Source of the DNA: a bacterium UBP10_UBA1149
GTDB lineage: Bacteria; Desulfobacterota; Binatia; UBA1149
Assembly: GCA_002311335.1 (NCBI GenBank)
Contig: DBZX01000066.1
Coordinates: forward strand, 33,791-41,191
Reading direction: 5' to 3'
DNA: 7,401 bases
Part shown: positions 1 through 6,133 of the stretch, piece by piece
How positions within the stretch are numbered: the stretch's first letter is position 1
Layout: each line of letters opens with the position of its first letter
The notes under the pieces: model-generated
What the model was told of the DNA's origin: nothing
What the model saw: only the letters and a program-made list of their open reading frames with translations
The model's database searches: none
Translations under genes and position numbers: made by a program

Positions 1-72
1 GTGTTCGAAAACCTGGGCGCGGGTCAACAGGTCAAGTGCGCTGTTCTTCCGCACGGGCCAGGGCCGTCGTGA
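1..72 (+). CDS. C-terminal end of an upstream gene, possibly another dehydrogenase (partial)
   Basis: Frame 1 is open from the window edge to a TGA at 70-72 and gives the tail VFENLGAGQQVKCAVLPHGP followed by a few residues. Most third codon positions are G or C (about 17 of 23), as expected for a real gene in this GC-rich DNA; frame 3, which is also open here, has far poorer third positions. The pattern of a helix, a glycine turn and a short basic and hydrophobic strand resembles the C-terminus of medium-chain dehydrogenases, but 23 residues cannot establish this. The stop lies 10 bp before the start of the next dehydrogenase, so the two were probably co-transcribed. If frame 3 is the real one instead, its TGA (84-86) would overlap the downstream GTG. 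Confidence 0.42.
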   Translation: MFENLGAGQQVKCAVLPHGPGPS

Positions 73-82
73 AGGGGCCCGC

Positions 83-1105
83 GTGAAAGTAGCCCGCTAC
101 TACGATGGCGACGACGTTCGCATAGAGGACCAGCCGGTACCCGAGCCGGGTCCGGGCGAGATACTCGTTCGTACTCGCGCCTGCGGCATCTGCACGGGCG
201 ACATCATGTCCTGGTACATGCGCCGCAAGGCCCCGCTGGTCTTCGGACACGAGCCGGCCGGCGAAGTGGCTGCCCTGGGCGAGGGAGTTGAGCAGCTCGA
301 GATCGGCGATCGCGTGTTCGTGCATCACCACGCGCCTTGCGGCAGTTGCCGACAGTGCCGGCGTGGCGCGCCGGTGCACTGCCCGACCTGGCGGCAGAAC
401 GGCCTCAGCCCCGGCGGCCTGGCCGAGTACTTTGTGGCCGCGGCTCCCAACGCTGTCAACGACACGCTGCTGTTGCCCGAGGGAATAGACTTCGTGTCGG
501 CCAGCCTCGTGGAGCCGGTGGCCTGCGTGGTGAAGTCGCTTACCCGTGGAGCCGTTGCCCCGGGCGACACGGTGGCTGTAATCGGTGCCGGGATAATGGG
601 CGTGTTGCACCTGCTATTGGCTAAGCAATTGGGCGCGTCTGTGGTCGTGGCCGACATGGTGCCCGCGCGTCTCGAACGTGCTCGCCGCCTGGGCGCCGAC
701 GGCGTGGTCGACGTGCGCGAGGGCACGCTGCGCGAGGGCGTGGAGAAGGCCACGGCCGGCGCCGGGGCCGATGTGGTCATAGTGGGGCCGGGCAGCCTGC
801 AGGCGATGAACGACGGGCTCGACGCGGCCGGCCCGGCGTCAACGGTCGTGTTCTTTACCTGCTCGAAGCCGGGCGACACACTGGAGATCGATCCGTCACG
901 GCTCTACTTTGACGAGATCTCGATCGTGCCCAGCTACTCCTGCGGACCCGCCGATACACGCGCGGCGTTGGAATACATTCGCTCGGGCGTGGTGTCGGCC
1001 GACGACCTTGTCACCCACAGGTTTCCGTTGGAGAAGACAGCCGAGGCGCTGGCCATGGCAGCGCGCACTGACGAGGCGCTCAAGACCGTGGTCGTTATCG
1101 ACTGA
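83..1105 (+). CDS. Zinc-dependent medium-chain alcohol/polyol dehydrogenase
   Basis: This 340-residue protein is a normal-length member of the zinc-dependent MDR superfamily (sorbitol, threonine and alcohol dehydrogenase branch), cytoplasmic enzymes that oxidise an alcohol with a nicotinamide cofactor. The N-terminal GroES-like domain carries the catalytic-zinc ligands Cys37 and the GHE motif (His56, Glu57), with a Glu-Pro pair at 144-145 that in related enzymes completes the site. Four cysteines at 86, 89, 92 and 100 form the structural-zinc lobe. The Rossmann domain has GAGIMG at 168-173, and Asp191 ends the second strand, which favours NAD over NADP. The GTG start is supported by GAAGGGG at 71-77, 5 nt upstream. 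The upstream gene ends 10 bp before, suggesting an operon. The substrate cannot be read from the sequence; polyol, threonine or another secondary alcohol are all possible. Confidence 0.93.
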   Translation: MKVARYYDGDDVRIEDQPVPEPGPGEILVRTRACGICTGDIMSWYMRRKAPLVFGHEPAGEVAALGEGVEQLEIGDRVFVHHHAPCGSCRQCRRGAPVHCPTWRQNGLSPGGLAEYFVAAAPNAVNDTLLLPEGIDFVSASLVEPVACVVKSLTRGAVAPGDTVAVIGAGIMGVLHLLLAKQLGASVVVADMVPARLERARRLGADGVVDVREGTLREGVEKATAGAGADVVIVGPGSLQAMNDGLDAAGPASTVVFFTCSKPGDTLEIDPSRLYFDEISIVPSYSCGPADTRAALEYIRSGVVSADDLVTHRFPLEKTAEALAMAARTDEALKTVVVID

Positions 1106-1131
1106 AGGCAGGGCCCGCCGGTTTTCGACCC

Positions 1132-1356
1132 TTACTTCTGCATGCCGGTGTGGAAAATAACCTCGGACTTTTCGGCAGCGGTCTCGGCCTTACGGGCTGC
1201 ATCTTCGGCGGCGGCGGCGGCGGCCTCGGCGCGGGCCACGGCCTCGGCCACATCGCCCTGGTTGCGGGCCTTGCTCGAGGAGCTCTGCATGCCGGCACAG
1301 GCAGTGAAGGCCAGGGCCAAGGTAACTATCATCGCCGCTTGTATGGGTGCTTTCAT
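1132..1356 (-). CDS. Small Lpp-like alanine-zipper outer-membrane lipoprotein
   Basis: The 74-residue product begins with a lipoprotein signal peptide: MKAPIQ, a hydrophobic core, then AFTAC with the lipid-attachment Cys20. The mature part is about 55 residues, close to the 58 of E. coli Lpp. After a Ser-rich linker (24-28) it is an alanine-rich coiled coil (about 36-62) with Ala at regular spacing among Glu, Asp, Arg and Lys, and it ends in a lysine, as Lpp does where it is joined to peptidoglycan. By family analogy it would sit in the outer membrane as a trimeric helix and tether the envelope. The ATG at 1354-1356 is chosen over a longer open frame because a perfect GGAGGT (1366-1371) lies 9 nt upstream and the signal peptide starts here. 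The lipobox has Phe at -3, which is slightly unusual. It converges with the dehydrogenase gene and diverges from the next gene. Confidence 0.85.
   Translation of the reverse strand: MKAPIQAAMIVTLALAFTACAGMQSSSSKARNQGDVAEAVARAEAAAAAAEDAARKAETAAEKSEVIFHTGMQK
1207..1224. repeat. (GGC)6 trinucleotide run coding for six alanines
   Basis: Six consecutive GGC units on the plus strand read as six GCC alanine codons in the lipoprotein coiled coil. Such a run may slip during replication and would change the alanine-zipper length in whole residues without a frameshift. Confidence 0.7.
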
Positions 1357-1365
1357 CTTTCTGGG

Positions 1366-1371
1366 ACCTCC
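1366..1371 (-). promoter_or_regulatory. Consensus ribosome binding site of the Lpp-like gene
   Basis: GGAGGT on the minus strand, 9 nt before the ATG at 1356. It decides the start of the lipoprotein gene against an upstream in-frame ATG and implies strong translation, as expected for an abundant structural lipoprotein. Confidence 0.85.
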
Positions 1372-1386
1372 AGGTTGTCTGTTGAT

Positions 1387-1399
1387 GCGGAGACTCCGC
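1387..1399. repeat. Perfect 13-bp inverted repeat between divergent genes
   Basis: GCGGAG and CTCCGC flank one central base, 30 bp upstream of the lipoprotein start codon. It could be an operator, or a leader hairpin (5-bp stem with a 3-nt loop) in the lipoprotein mRNA. On the plus strand it is followed by a T-rich stretch (GTTTCTTTT), so it might weakly stop antisense transcripts reading through the lipoprotein gene. None of these roles can be chosen from the sequence alone. Upstream of it, towards 1435, no convincing sigma70 promoter for the lipoprotein was found; the best pair (TTGCGC at 1430-1435 and AATTAA at 1407-1412, 17 bp apart) matches the consensus poorly. Confidence 0.4.
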
Positions 1400-1507
1400 G
1401 TTTCTTTTAATTGCACAGGCCACGCTGGGGCGCAAGTAAAGCGCGGCCCCGACACCACGGTCTTGTGCTGGTGACGGGTGGCACTTCGCGGGGTCGCGCG
1501 AGGCGGC

Positions 1508-1513
1508 TATCAT
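1508..1513 (+). promoter_or_regulatory. Candidate -10 box for a leaderless transcript
   Basis: TATCAT matches five of six bases of the TATAAT consensus and lies six bases before the ATG at 1520. Transcription would begin at or next to the A of the start codon, giving a leaderless mRNA. This fits the lack of a Shine-Dalgarno sequence at a proper distance. No good -35 box is seen (TTCGCG at 1485-1490 is the best). Confidence 0.4.
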
Positions 1514-1519
1514 CTCAAC

Positions 1520-3115
1520 ATGGCGGCACGTGCGAGGGCCTCTGACTTATGGCGCCAGCCGGGCAGGTCGGCGAACACGGGCCTGCGCCTGACGGCTGCT
1601 GTCGGGCTGGCGGCGATAGCGCTCTATCTACCCGCCATCGCTTTTGATTTGCTGTTTGACGACCTTTCGTTGCTGGGCGAGAACGGACCCGCCGGCAGTG
1701 GAGGGCTGTTGCCCTATCGCCCACTGAGGCACCTGGTCTGGTTGTCAGAGTTCCGGCTTGCCGGACTGCTGGGCCGGCAGGATCTGGCGGCCTCGGTGTA
1801 CCACCTGGGCAACCTGCTGCTTTTTGGTGGCGTGGCGGCGACGCTGTGGTGCCTGTGCCGGAGGCTGGGGGCCAACAGCCTGCTGGCCCTCCTGTGTTGC
1901 GTGGCCTGCCTGGCCCACCCGCTGTGGGTGGAGTCGGTGGCCTACGTTTCGGGTGCCCGCGACCTGTTGGCTACGCTTTTTACGCTGTTGGCCCTGCTGG
2001 CCTGGAGCTCGGCTGACCCAGGGCAGGACAAGCCAGGGCAGGCCGCAGGAAACGGCGGGATGAGGGCGGGCGCGCTCGCCTTGCTGGCGGCACTGGCGGC
2101 CACCGCTTCAAAAGAAACCGGTCTACTGGTCGCGCCGCTGCTGTTGTTGATGTGGGCATCAGGCCTGGGCCCGTTGCGTCGAGGCGCCCTGGTCTGGATC
2201 GTGATGGTGGCTGTCGCGTCGTCGACCCTGATGGTGGCTTATGGAGGCGTGGGCGTGTTGCCCGCCACCGCCGGCGTATTGTTGCCGGCGTCGTCCTATT
2301 CGTTTTGTGTGGGCGGTACCCTGGCGCTGCACTACGCGGCAGGGCTACTGGTTCCCCTTGATCTGTCCGTCGACTACCCGGCGCTGTGGCAACCCTGCGT
2401 CGGGATGGGTGCGGCTGCCTGGTTGCGTGCGGGCCTCGGACTGGTTCTGCTCGCGGCGTTGGCCGCCTCCGTGGTCCTGGCCTGGCGTAGCAGAAAGGGC
2501 GACATCGAGCGCAGGCAGGCAGCCTTCGTTGTAAGCTGGACCGCGGCTGCAGGCGTGGCACTTGTTTTCGTTGCCGGAGTCAACGAGCCGGGCGCCGACC
2601 GCCACTCGCTGCTGTTGCTGCCGCCGCTTGCCCTGGGCATGGGCCTGTTGTTGCAACAGTTGTCGCAGCGGCAGCCACGGCCGCGGGCATGGCCACCGGT
2701 GGGTCGTATCGCGGCCCTGCTGCTGCTCTGCTGCGTCTTTGTGCTGGCGGGGGTCACTTTGCACAGGCAGCAGGATTGGCGCAGCCAGGCGGCCTTGTGG
2801 CGCTCAACCGTGGCTGTTCAGCCCAACTCACCCAGGGCGCATTATAACCTTGCCGTGGTGGCGGCTGACCGTGGCCGTCGAGGCCTGGCTCAACTGAGGC
2901 TTGAGCATCTACTCAAGCGCTGGCCCGACTACCAGCCGGCCCTGCTTGCCCGCGCGAGGCTGGCCTGTGCCGGGGGAGCGCTGCACCGCGCGGGGCATTT
3001 CCTTGAGAGGGCCGCGGGCAAGGCCGCCGGTAACACCGCTGCCGACAGGGCCGCGACCGATCGCGCGGTGCTCGCCGTTGTTAAGGACTGTCCTGGCCTG
3101 GCCTGGCCGCAGTGA
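1520..3115 (+). CDS. TMTC-like GT-C membrane glycosyltransferase-type protein with TPR-like tail
   Basis: The 531-residue polytopic inner-membrane protein matches the bacterial relatives of eukaryotic TMTC proteins (GT-C fold, often annotated as tetratricopeptide-repeat membrane proteins). Family landmarks in order: an acidic pair in FDDL (Asp47-Asp48), the typical catalytic/metal position in the first periplasmic loop; PLRHLVWLSEF near 68-78 and YHLGNLLL near 94-101; the signature HPLWVESVAYVSGARDLL at 133-150; SKETGLLVAPLLLL near 197-210; LLVPLDLSVDYP near 276-287; and ADRHSLLLLP near 359-368. About ten hydrophobic segments are visible. After the last one (about 396-411) comes a soluble tail with one recognisable TPR (PNSPRAHYNLAVVAADRG, about 435-452) and one degenerate one, far fewer than many relatives have. 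An upstream in-frame GTG at 1478 is possible, but ATG 1520 starts closer to the first membrane segment. By analogy it may move a sugar from a polyprenyl carrier onto a periplasmic acceptor; activity is unproven for the bacterial group. Confidence 0.8.
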   Translation: MAARARASDLWRQPGRSANTGLRLTAAVGLAAIALYLPAIAFDLLFDDLSLLGENGPAGSGGLLPYRPLRHLVWLSEFRLAGLLGRQDLAASVYHLGNLLLFGGVAATLWCLCRRLGANSLLALLCCVACLAHPLWVESVAYVSGARDLLATLFTLLALLAWSSADPGQDKPGQAAGNGGMRAGALALLAALAATASKETGLLVAPLLLLMWASGLGPLRRGALVWIVMVAVASSTLMVAYGGVGVLPATAGVLLPASSYSFCVGGTLALHYAAGLLVPLDLSVDYPALWQPCVGMGAAAWLRAGLGLVLLAALAASVVLAWRSRKGDIERRQAAFVVSWTAAAGVALVFVAGVNEPGADRHSLLLLPPLALGMGLLLQQLSQRQPRPRAWPPVGRIAALLLLCCVFVLAGVTLHRQQDWRSQAALWRSTVAVQPNSPRAHYNLAVVAADRGRRGLAQLRLEHLLKRWPDYQPALLARARLACAGGALHRAGHFLERAAGKAAGNTAADRAATDRAVLAVVKDCPGLAWPQ

Positions 3116-3129
3116 TTGTCGCCGCCGCT

Positions 3130-5211
3130 TCAGTCGCTGCCGGGGCGGTCAGCGGCCGGCGGTCTTGCTTTGAAATAGACGGCCTCCAGGCGCAGTAACG
3201 AAACAGTCGTCGGATACACGCGAAAGTGTTCAGGCGGAGCTGACTCGCTGGTCTGAGGCAGAAGCAGCTCAAAGGTAAAGTCGGCCACGTGTTCCTGTTG
3301 CGTAAAAATGATGTGACGGTCCTGGGCGCGCTTGGCCGGCAGTGCCAGGTACACCGGCCCGCGTTTTTCGAGCAGTCGCACCAGGCCAGCCACCCGGTTG
3401 GCTCCCCTGCGGTTGTGGGCCTGCACGGGCAGAACCTCGCGCTGCCAGGTGAGCCAAAGCGGGGCAGACATGCCGAGGTAGTCGAGCCGGGAGTCGACCA
3501 GCAGGGTGGCGTCGTCGGGAAGCAGAGCCGCGAAGTCGCGCAGTTGCTTCCAGGTGTTTGCCCAGGGCTGCCGACCCCACATGGGCTGGGCGGGCAGCAG
3601 CAGTCCCACGGCAAGCGCGACGCCGGCAGCCACGCCGGCCAGCCTGCCGCGTGCTGTCGTGCTTTCGGTCACCATGCGCGACACCGCCAGCGTGGCCAGC
3701 ACCACCAGCATGGGCGCCAGCAGCGGAACCATGCGCCTGGAGGCCCAGGGCATGATGGTGCTCACGTGCGGGTCGTAGAACAGCAGTAGGGCCGTAAGGC
3801 CGCCGAAGACCAGGAAGAAGCCGTTGCCCGTGTGGCGCATCCGCTCTCGCCACGCCAGTCGCAAGCCCAGCGGAGCCAGCAACAGCAGCGGCCATCCCAG
3901 CCAGTCAACCGTCCAACCGGGCATGTGTTTGAAGGCATCGGCCCTGCCCGCCCAGGCAAAGCCGGCGAGCAGCGCCGTCAACGTGGCGGTAGCGCAGAAC
4001 CTGGCCAGGCCCAGGCGTCTGGCCCCGACCACGCACAGCGCGCACAGCGCCACGCCGACCACCCCGGCGGCCACCGGTTGCTCCAGCGCGGCAAAGACCA
4101 CGCCGATCTTCATCCAGGTGAACGCCAGGTCTAGGGGGGCGGTCCAGGCAGCCGGAAGCAGCAGCAGCTCGGTTGCCAACAGGGCGAAGGCCGCACCCAG
4201 GCCGACCGCAAAACGTGGAGGCAGGGGTCGGCAGCCCAGTCCGTGGCGGCGCAACAGGGCCCGGGCCAGCAGTGACACCAGCACGAAGAGCGCGAACTCA
4301 ACGCGGGCCACCGCGGCCATGCCCAGCATCACCCCCGCCAGGCCGGCGTCGTTGCTGCTGCCTTCTTCTTCCCAGCCGTCGAGCAGGGCGATTCCCGCCC
4401 AGGCAAAAAAACAGGCGAGCGGTGCCGGCAGGGCCACGTGCCCGGCGTAGTACCAGCTGGCCGAGCACGCCAGGCCGAGCACGCCGAGTGTGGCCGTCAC
4501 GGCGGGTACCCGTCGGCGCAGGAAGATCCACAGTGCCCAGGCGGCGAGCGAAAGCATGAGCCCGGAGAAAGCGCCGGAGCGCGGGGGGCCGGCCACCTCG
4601 CTGGAAATTGCAGCCCATAGCATTGGCAGGGGGTGATGGGCCGGGTGCGCCACGCTGTCGCTGTGACTCATGTGAATCATGGAGTGAGGCAAGCGCGAGA
4701 AGGGCGGTTTCCATGCTGCTCCCGGCCATACAGAGCTGAAGGCCCTGCGCCGGGTAAACGTGTTGAGGCCGGTGGCCACGGGGTCGTCTTTCTCCAGCGT
4801 GCCTGACAGGGCCAGGTGGTTGCCCGCTGCCATGTATACGCTCGAATCCCAGGAGGCCAGCTGTGTCTGCCAGGCGGGCCAGTAGAGGCAGAGTACGAGC
4901 AGGGCTACCAGCGGGCCCGCACCGGCTCTCGTCCTGCCGCCAGCGGGGTCGCGTTGGCGCAGCCCCCTGGACACGTAGCCAAACAGGCAGGTGCCGGCGT
5001 TGACCAGCAGCAGGGTGGGCAGGGAGTAAGACCCCGCGGCAACGAGCAGCAGCCCCACGGCGCTGGTCCACGCCACGCTCAGCGCCATGCGGCCGAATGC
5101 AGGGGGCAGGGCGGTACCGCGCGTTGAGCGCATGGCCTGGCCCGGTCCGTACAGCAGCAGGTACAGCGACACCGGTGCCAGCAATAGTCTGAACAGATCC
5201 GAGGGGTTCAC
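3130..5211 (-). CDS. GT39/PMT-like GT-C membrane glycosyltransferase
   Basis: The 693-residue protein is a polytopic inner-membrane protein of the GT-C fold (protein mannosyltransferase and ArnT clan). The first long loop has WDSSVYMAAGNHLALSGTL at about 121-139, matching the family pattern of an acidic residue followed by Tyr, Ala and Gly before a strand; Asp122 is the likely catalytic or metal-binding acid. HPAHHPLPMLWAA near 189-201 and ASRRMVPLLAPM near 490-501 match later family positions. Many hydrophobic helices follow, and the last about 145 residues (from about 547) form a soluble, probably periplasmic domain. Such enzymes use polyprenyl-phosphate sugars to glycosylate lipids or proteins. 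The GTG at 5209-5211 is chosen because NPSDLFRLLLAPVSLYLLLYGPG follows as a credible N-terminus, and the frame further upstream runs through the terminator of the neighbouring gene. No clear Shine-Dalgarno is seen, so the start is uncertain; ATG 5133 is an alternative. It converges with the TMTC-like gene 14 bp away. Confidence 0.82.
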   Translation of the reverse strand: MNPSDLFRLLLAPVSLYLLLYGPGQAMRSTRGTALPPAFGRMALSVAWTSAVGLLLVAAGSYSLPTLLLVNAGTCLFGYVSRGLRQRDPAGGRTRAGAGPLVALLVLCLYWPAWQTQLASWDSSVYMAAGNHLALSGTLEKDDPVATGLNTFTRRRAFSSVWPGAAWKPPFSRLPHSMIHMSHSDSVAHPAHHPLPMLWAAISSEVAGPPRSGAFSGLMLSLAAWALWIFLRRRVPAVTATLGVLGLACSASWYYAGHVALPAPLACFFAWAGIALLDGWEEEGSSNDAGLAGVMLGMAAVARVEFALFVLVSLLARALLRRHGLGCRPLPPRFAVGLGAAFALLATELLLLPAAWTAPLDLAFTWMKIGVVFAALEQPVAAGVVGVALCALCVVGARRLGLARFCATATLTALLAGFAWAGRADAFKHMPGWTVDWLGWPLLLLAPLGLRLAWRERMRHTGNGFFLVFGGLTALLLFYDPHVSTIMPWASRRMVPLLAPMLVVLATLAVSRMVTESTTARGRLAGVAAGVALAVGLLLPAQPMWGRQPWANTWKQLRDFAALLPDDATLLVDSRLDYLGMSAPLWLTWQREVLPVQAHNRRGANRVAGLVRLLEKRGPVYLALPAKRAQDRHIIFTQQEHVADFTFELLLPQTSESAPPEHFRVYPTTVSLLRLEAVYFKARPPAADRPGSD

Positions 5212-5219
5212 GCGCTTGC

Positions 5220-5243
5220 CGGGACACTGCGGCCCGTGTCCCG
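5220..5243. repeat. Inverted repeat just upstream of the GT39-like start
   Basis: CGGGACAC (5220-5227) and GTGTCCCG (5236-5243) are perfect 8-bp arms around an 8-nt centre. The repeat ends 8 bp before the proposed GTG at 5211, where an operator or a translation-blocking mRNA hairpin would act. It lacks a T-tract, so it is not a terminator. The rest of 5244-5334 shows no gene; no strong promoter for the GT39-like gene was identified there. Confidence 0.5.
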
Positions 5244-5334
5244 CCGAAATGCTGCCCGCCGTGGTCGGTGAACGCAATAGGCGCCCTGCCCCGCTGGCGA
5301 CAACTGATCCCGGGGAGCCCCACGCCGCGAGCAC

Positions 5335-5368
5335 AAAAAAAAGCGGCACCCCCCGAAAGGGGTGCCGC
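5335..5368 (-). terminator. Strong intrinsic terminator of the secreted cysteine-rich gene
   Basis: On the minus strand a GC-rich 10-bp stem (GCGGCACCCC paired with GGGGTGCCGC, plus-strand 5359-5368 and 5343-5352) closes a 6-nt loop and is followed at once by eight T residues (plus-strand A-run 5335-5342). This is a classic rho-independent terminator placed about 50 nt after the stop codon of the upstream minus-strand gene. It isolates that gene from the GT39-like gene downstream. Confidence 0.93.
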
Positions 5369-5373
5369 CCGTA

Positions 5374-5387
5374 GACTTTGCAGTCTT
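5374..5387 (+). repeat. 14-bp repeat copy A (3' untranslated region)
   Basis: GACTTTGCAGTCTT reads on the plus strand here, between the stop codon and terminator of the secreted cysteine-rich gene. An identical copy in the opposite orientation lies at 6134-6147 in the same gene's leader. The copy is itself partly palindromic (AGACT, TTGC, AGTCT), so it can also fold into a small hairpin. Confidence 0.85.
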
Positions 5388-5397
5388 GTTGGTCAGG

Positions 5398-5413
5398 CCG
5401 GCGAAATCGCCGG
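5398..5413 (-). other. Hairpin directly after the stop codon
   Basis: CCGGCGA and TCGCCGG are perfect 7-bp arms around two bases, starting 5 nt after the TGA (the codon after it is TAA, a tandem stop). There is no T-tract. It is the first of three stem-loops in this 3' untranslated region, followed by the 14-bp repeat hairpin and the terminator, and may shield the mRNA 3' end. Confidence 0.6.
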
Positions 5414-5418
5414 AATTA

Positions 5419-6096
5419 TCAGCTGCCGGTTCCGCCGCCGCCCATTACAGCAAACTGGTTGCCGTCAGGGTCAGATATCACGATGGTCTGCGGTGCGAGG
5501 CTCGAGCATACACCCAAGGGGGGCAGGCCCAGGCCGGCCAGCAGATCGTTCGTGTTGCCTTTGAACTTGAGCTTGCCTTTGCCGCAACCCTTTACGCAAG
5601 GGAATACGCTCTGCACGGGGAAGTCGAAGATGGTGATCGCGACTCCGGCCGTTATGTCGTTAACCGTAGGACGGGTAACAGACTGCAGGCTCCAACCAGT
5701 GGCTGCAGGGCCATCAATCGGCGTAACGCCGTCGATGTCCATGATGCCACCACACTTGACCTGTTGGGTCAGGTTGTAGCACTCGGCCTCTACTCCATCA
5801 CTGCAGGGAATTTCGGTCTTACCCTTGTTCTGGTAGCTGCACGAACCCTTGGGTCCGTACGAGTAAGGCGAGTAGTAGAAAGGCGGGGTGCAACCAGGCG
5901 TACCACCAGTGCTCGTGGAGGTGTTGGTGCCCGGGTAGGTAATGCTACCTACGCAGGACGCAACCGCACGAACCATGGACGCTTTGATTCCCTTGGCCTT
6001 CTTCGGGCTGTCAAACAGGCAATCTTCCGCGTTGGAAACACCTGCAGTAAATGCGACCAGAGCAACGGCCGCCAGGAACATAGAAAATTTCTTCAT
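5419..6096 (-). CDS. Secreted cysteine-rich protein of unknown family
   Basis: The 225-residue product starts with a clear Sec signal peptide (MKKFSMFLAAVALVAFTAGVSNA, cleavage expected after Ala23). The mature protein has ten cysteines (26, 48, 69, 86, 98, 106, 115, 167, 171, 197), an even number that suggests disulfides in an oxidising compartment. The first part (26-115) is Cys-rich with a Thr/Ser cluster (57-66) and a Tyr/Pro/Gly patch (72-82). The second part (about 117-217) looks beta-rich, with WSLQSVTRPTVND and ITIFDFPVQ, a Lys/Gly strand (KGCGKGKLKFKG) and a C-terminal strand before a Gly-rich tail. No enzyme motif, zinc site or cytochrome CxxCH is present, and I do not recognise the family. 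The ATG is fixed by AGGAGG (6107-6112) and the signal peptide; an ATG 24 codons upstream is rejected. Strong promoter, ribosome site and terminator suggest an abundantly made, monocistronic product. It may be periplasmic, surface or secreted. Confidence 0.85.
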   Translation of the reverse strand: MKKFSMFLAAVALVAFTAGVSNAEDCLFDSPKKAKGIKASMVRAVASCVGSITYPGTNTSTSTGGTPGCTPPFYYSPYSYGPKGSCSYQNKGKTEIPCSDGVEAECYNLTQQVKCGGIMDIDGVTPIDGPAATGWSLQSVTRPTVNDITAGVAITIFDFPVQSVFPCVKGCGKGKLKFKGNTNDLLAGLGLPPLGVCSSLAPQTIVISDPDGNQFAVMGGGGTGS

Positions 6097-6106
6097 TGCT
6101 TCTTTT

Positions 6107-6112
6107 CCTCCT
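6107..6112 (-). promoter_or_regulatory. Consensus ribosome binding site of the secreted protein gene
   Basis: AGGAGG on the minus strand, 10 nt before the ATG at 6096 with an A-rich spacer. It supports this start over the in-frame ATG at 6168. Confidence 0.88.
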
Positions 6113-6133
6113 ATGGAAACGATCCGCCTGCCT

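Noticed and set aside
32..610. Long minus-strand open frame opposite the dehydrogenase
   Set aside because: It lies antisense to a gene with complete zinc and Rossmann motifs, shows no domain of its own, and has the low-complexity look of GC-rich antisense frames.
1106..1131. Possible terminator between the dehydrogenase and lipoprotein genes
   Set aside because: GGC/GCC followed by GGTTTT gives only a 3-bp stem, too weak to call.
1478..1519. GTG 1478 as start of the TMTC-like gene
   Set aside because: There is no ribosome site, the 14 extra residues show no feature, and the candidate -10 box at 1508-1513 would lie inside the coding region. It cannot be fully excluded.
4298..5323. 341-codon minus-strand open frame overlapping the GT39-like gene in another frame
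   Set aside because: The composition is rich in Arg, Ala, Gly and Pro without membrane helices or motifs, while the other frame gives a coherent polytopic GT-C protein.
5212..5349. N-terminal extension of the GT39-like protein up to ATG 5349
   Set aside because: The ATG lies in the terminator stem of the upstream gene and the 46 extra residues look like untranslated GC-rich sequence.
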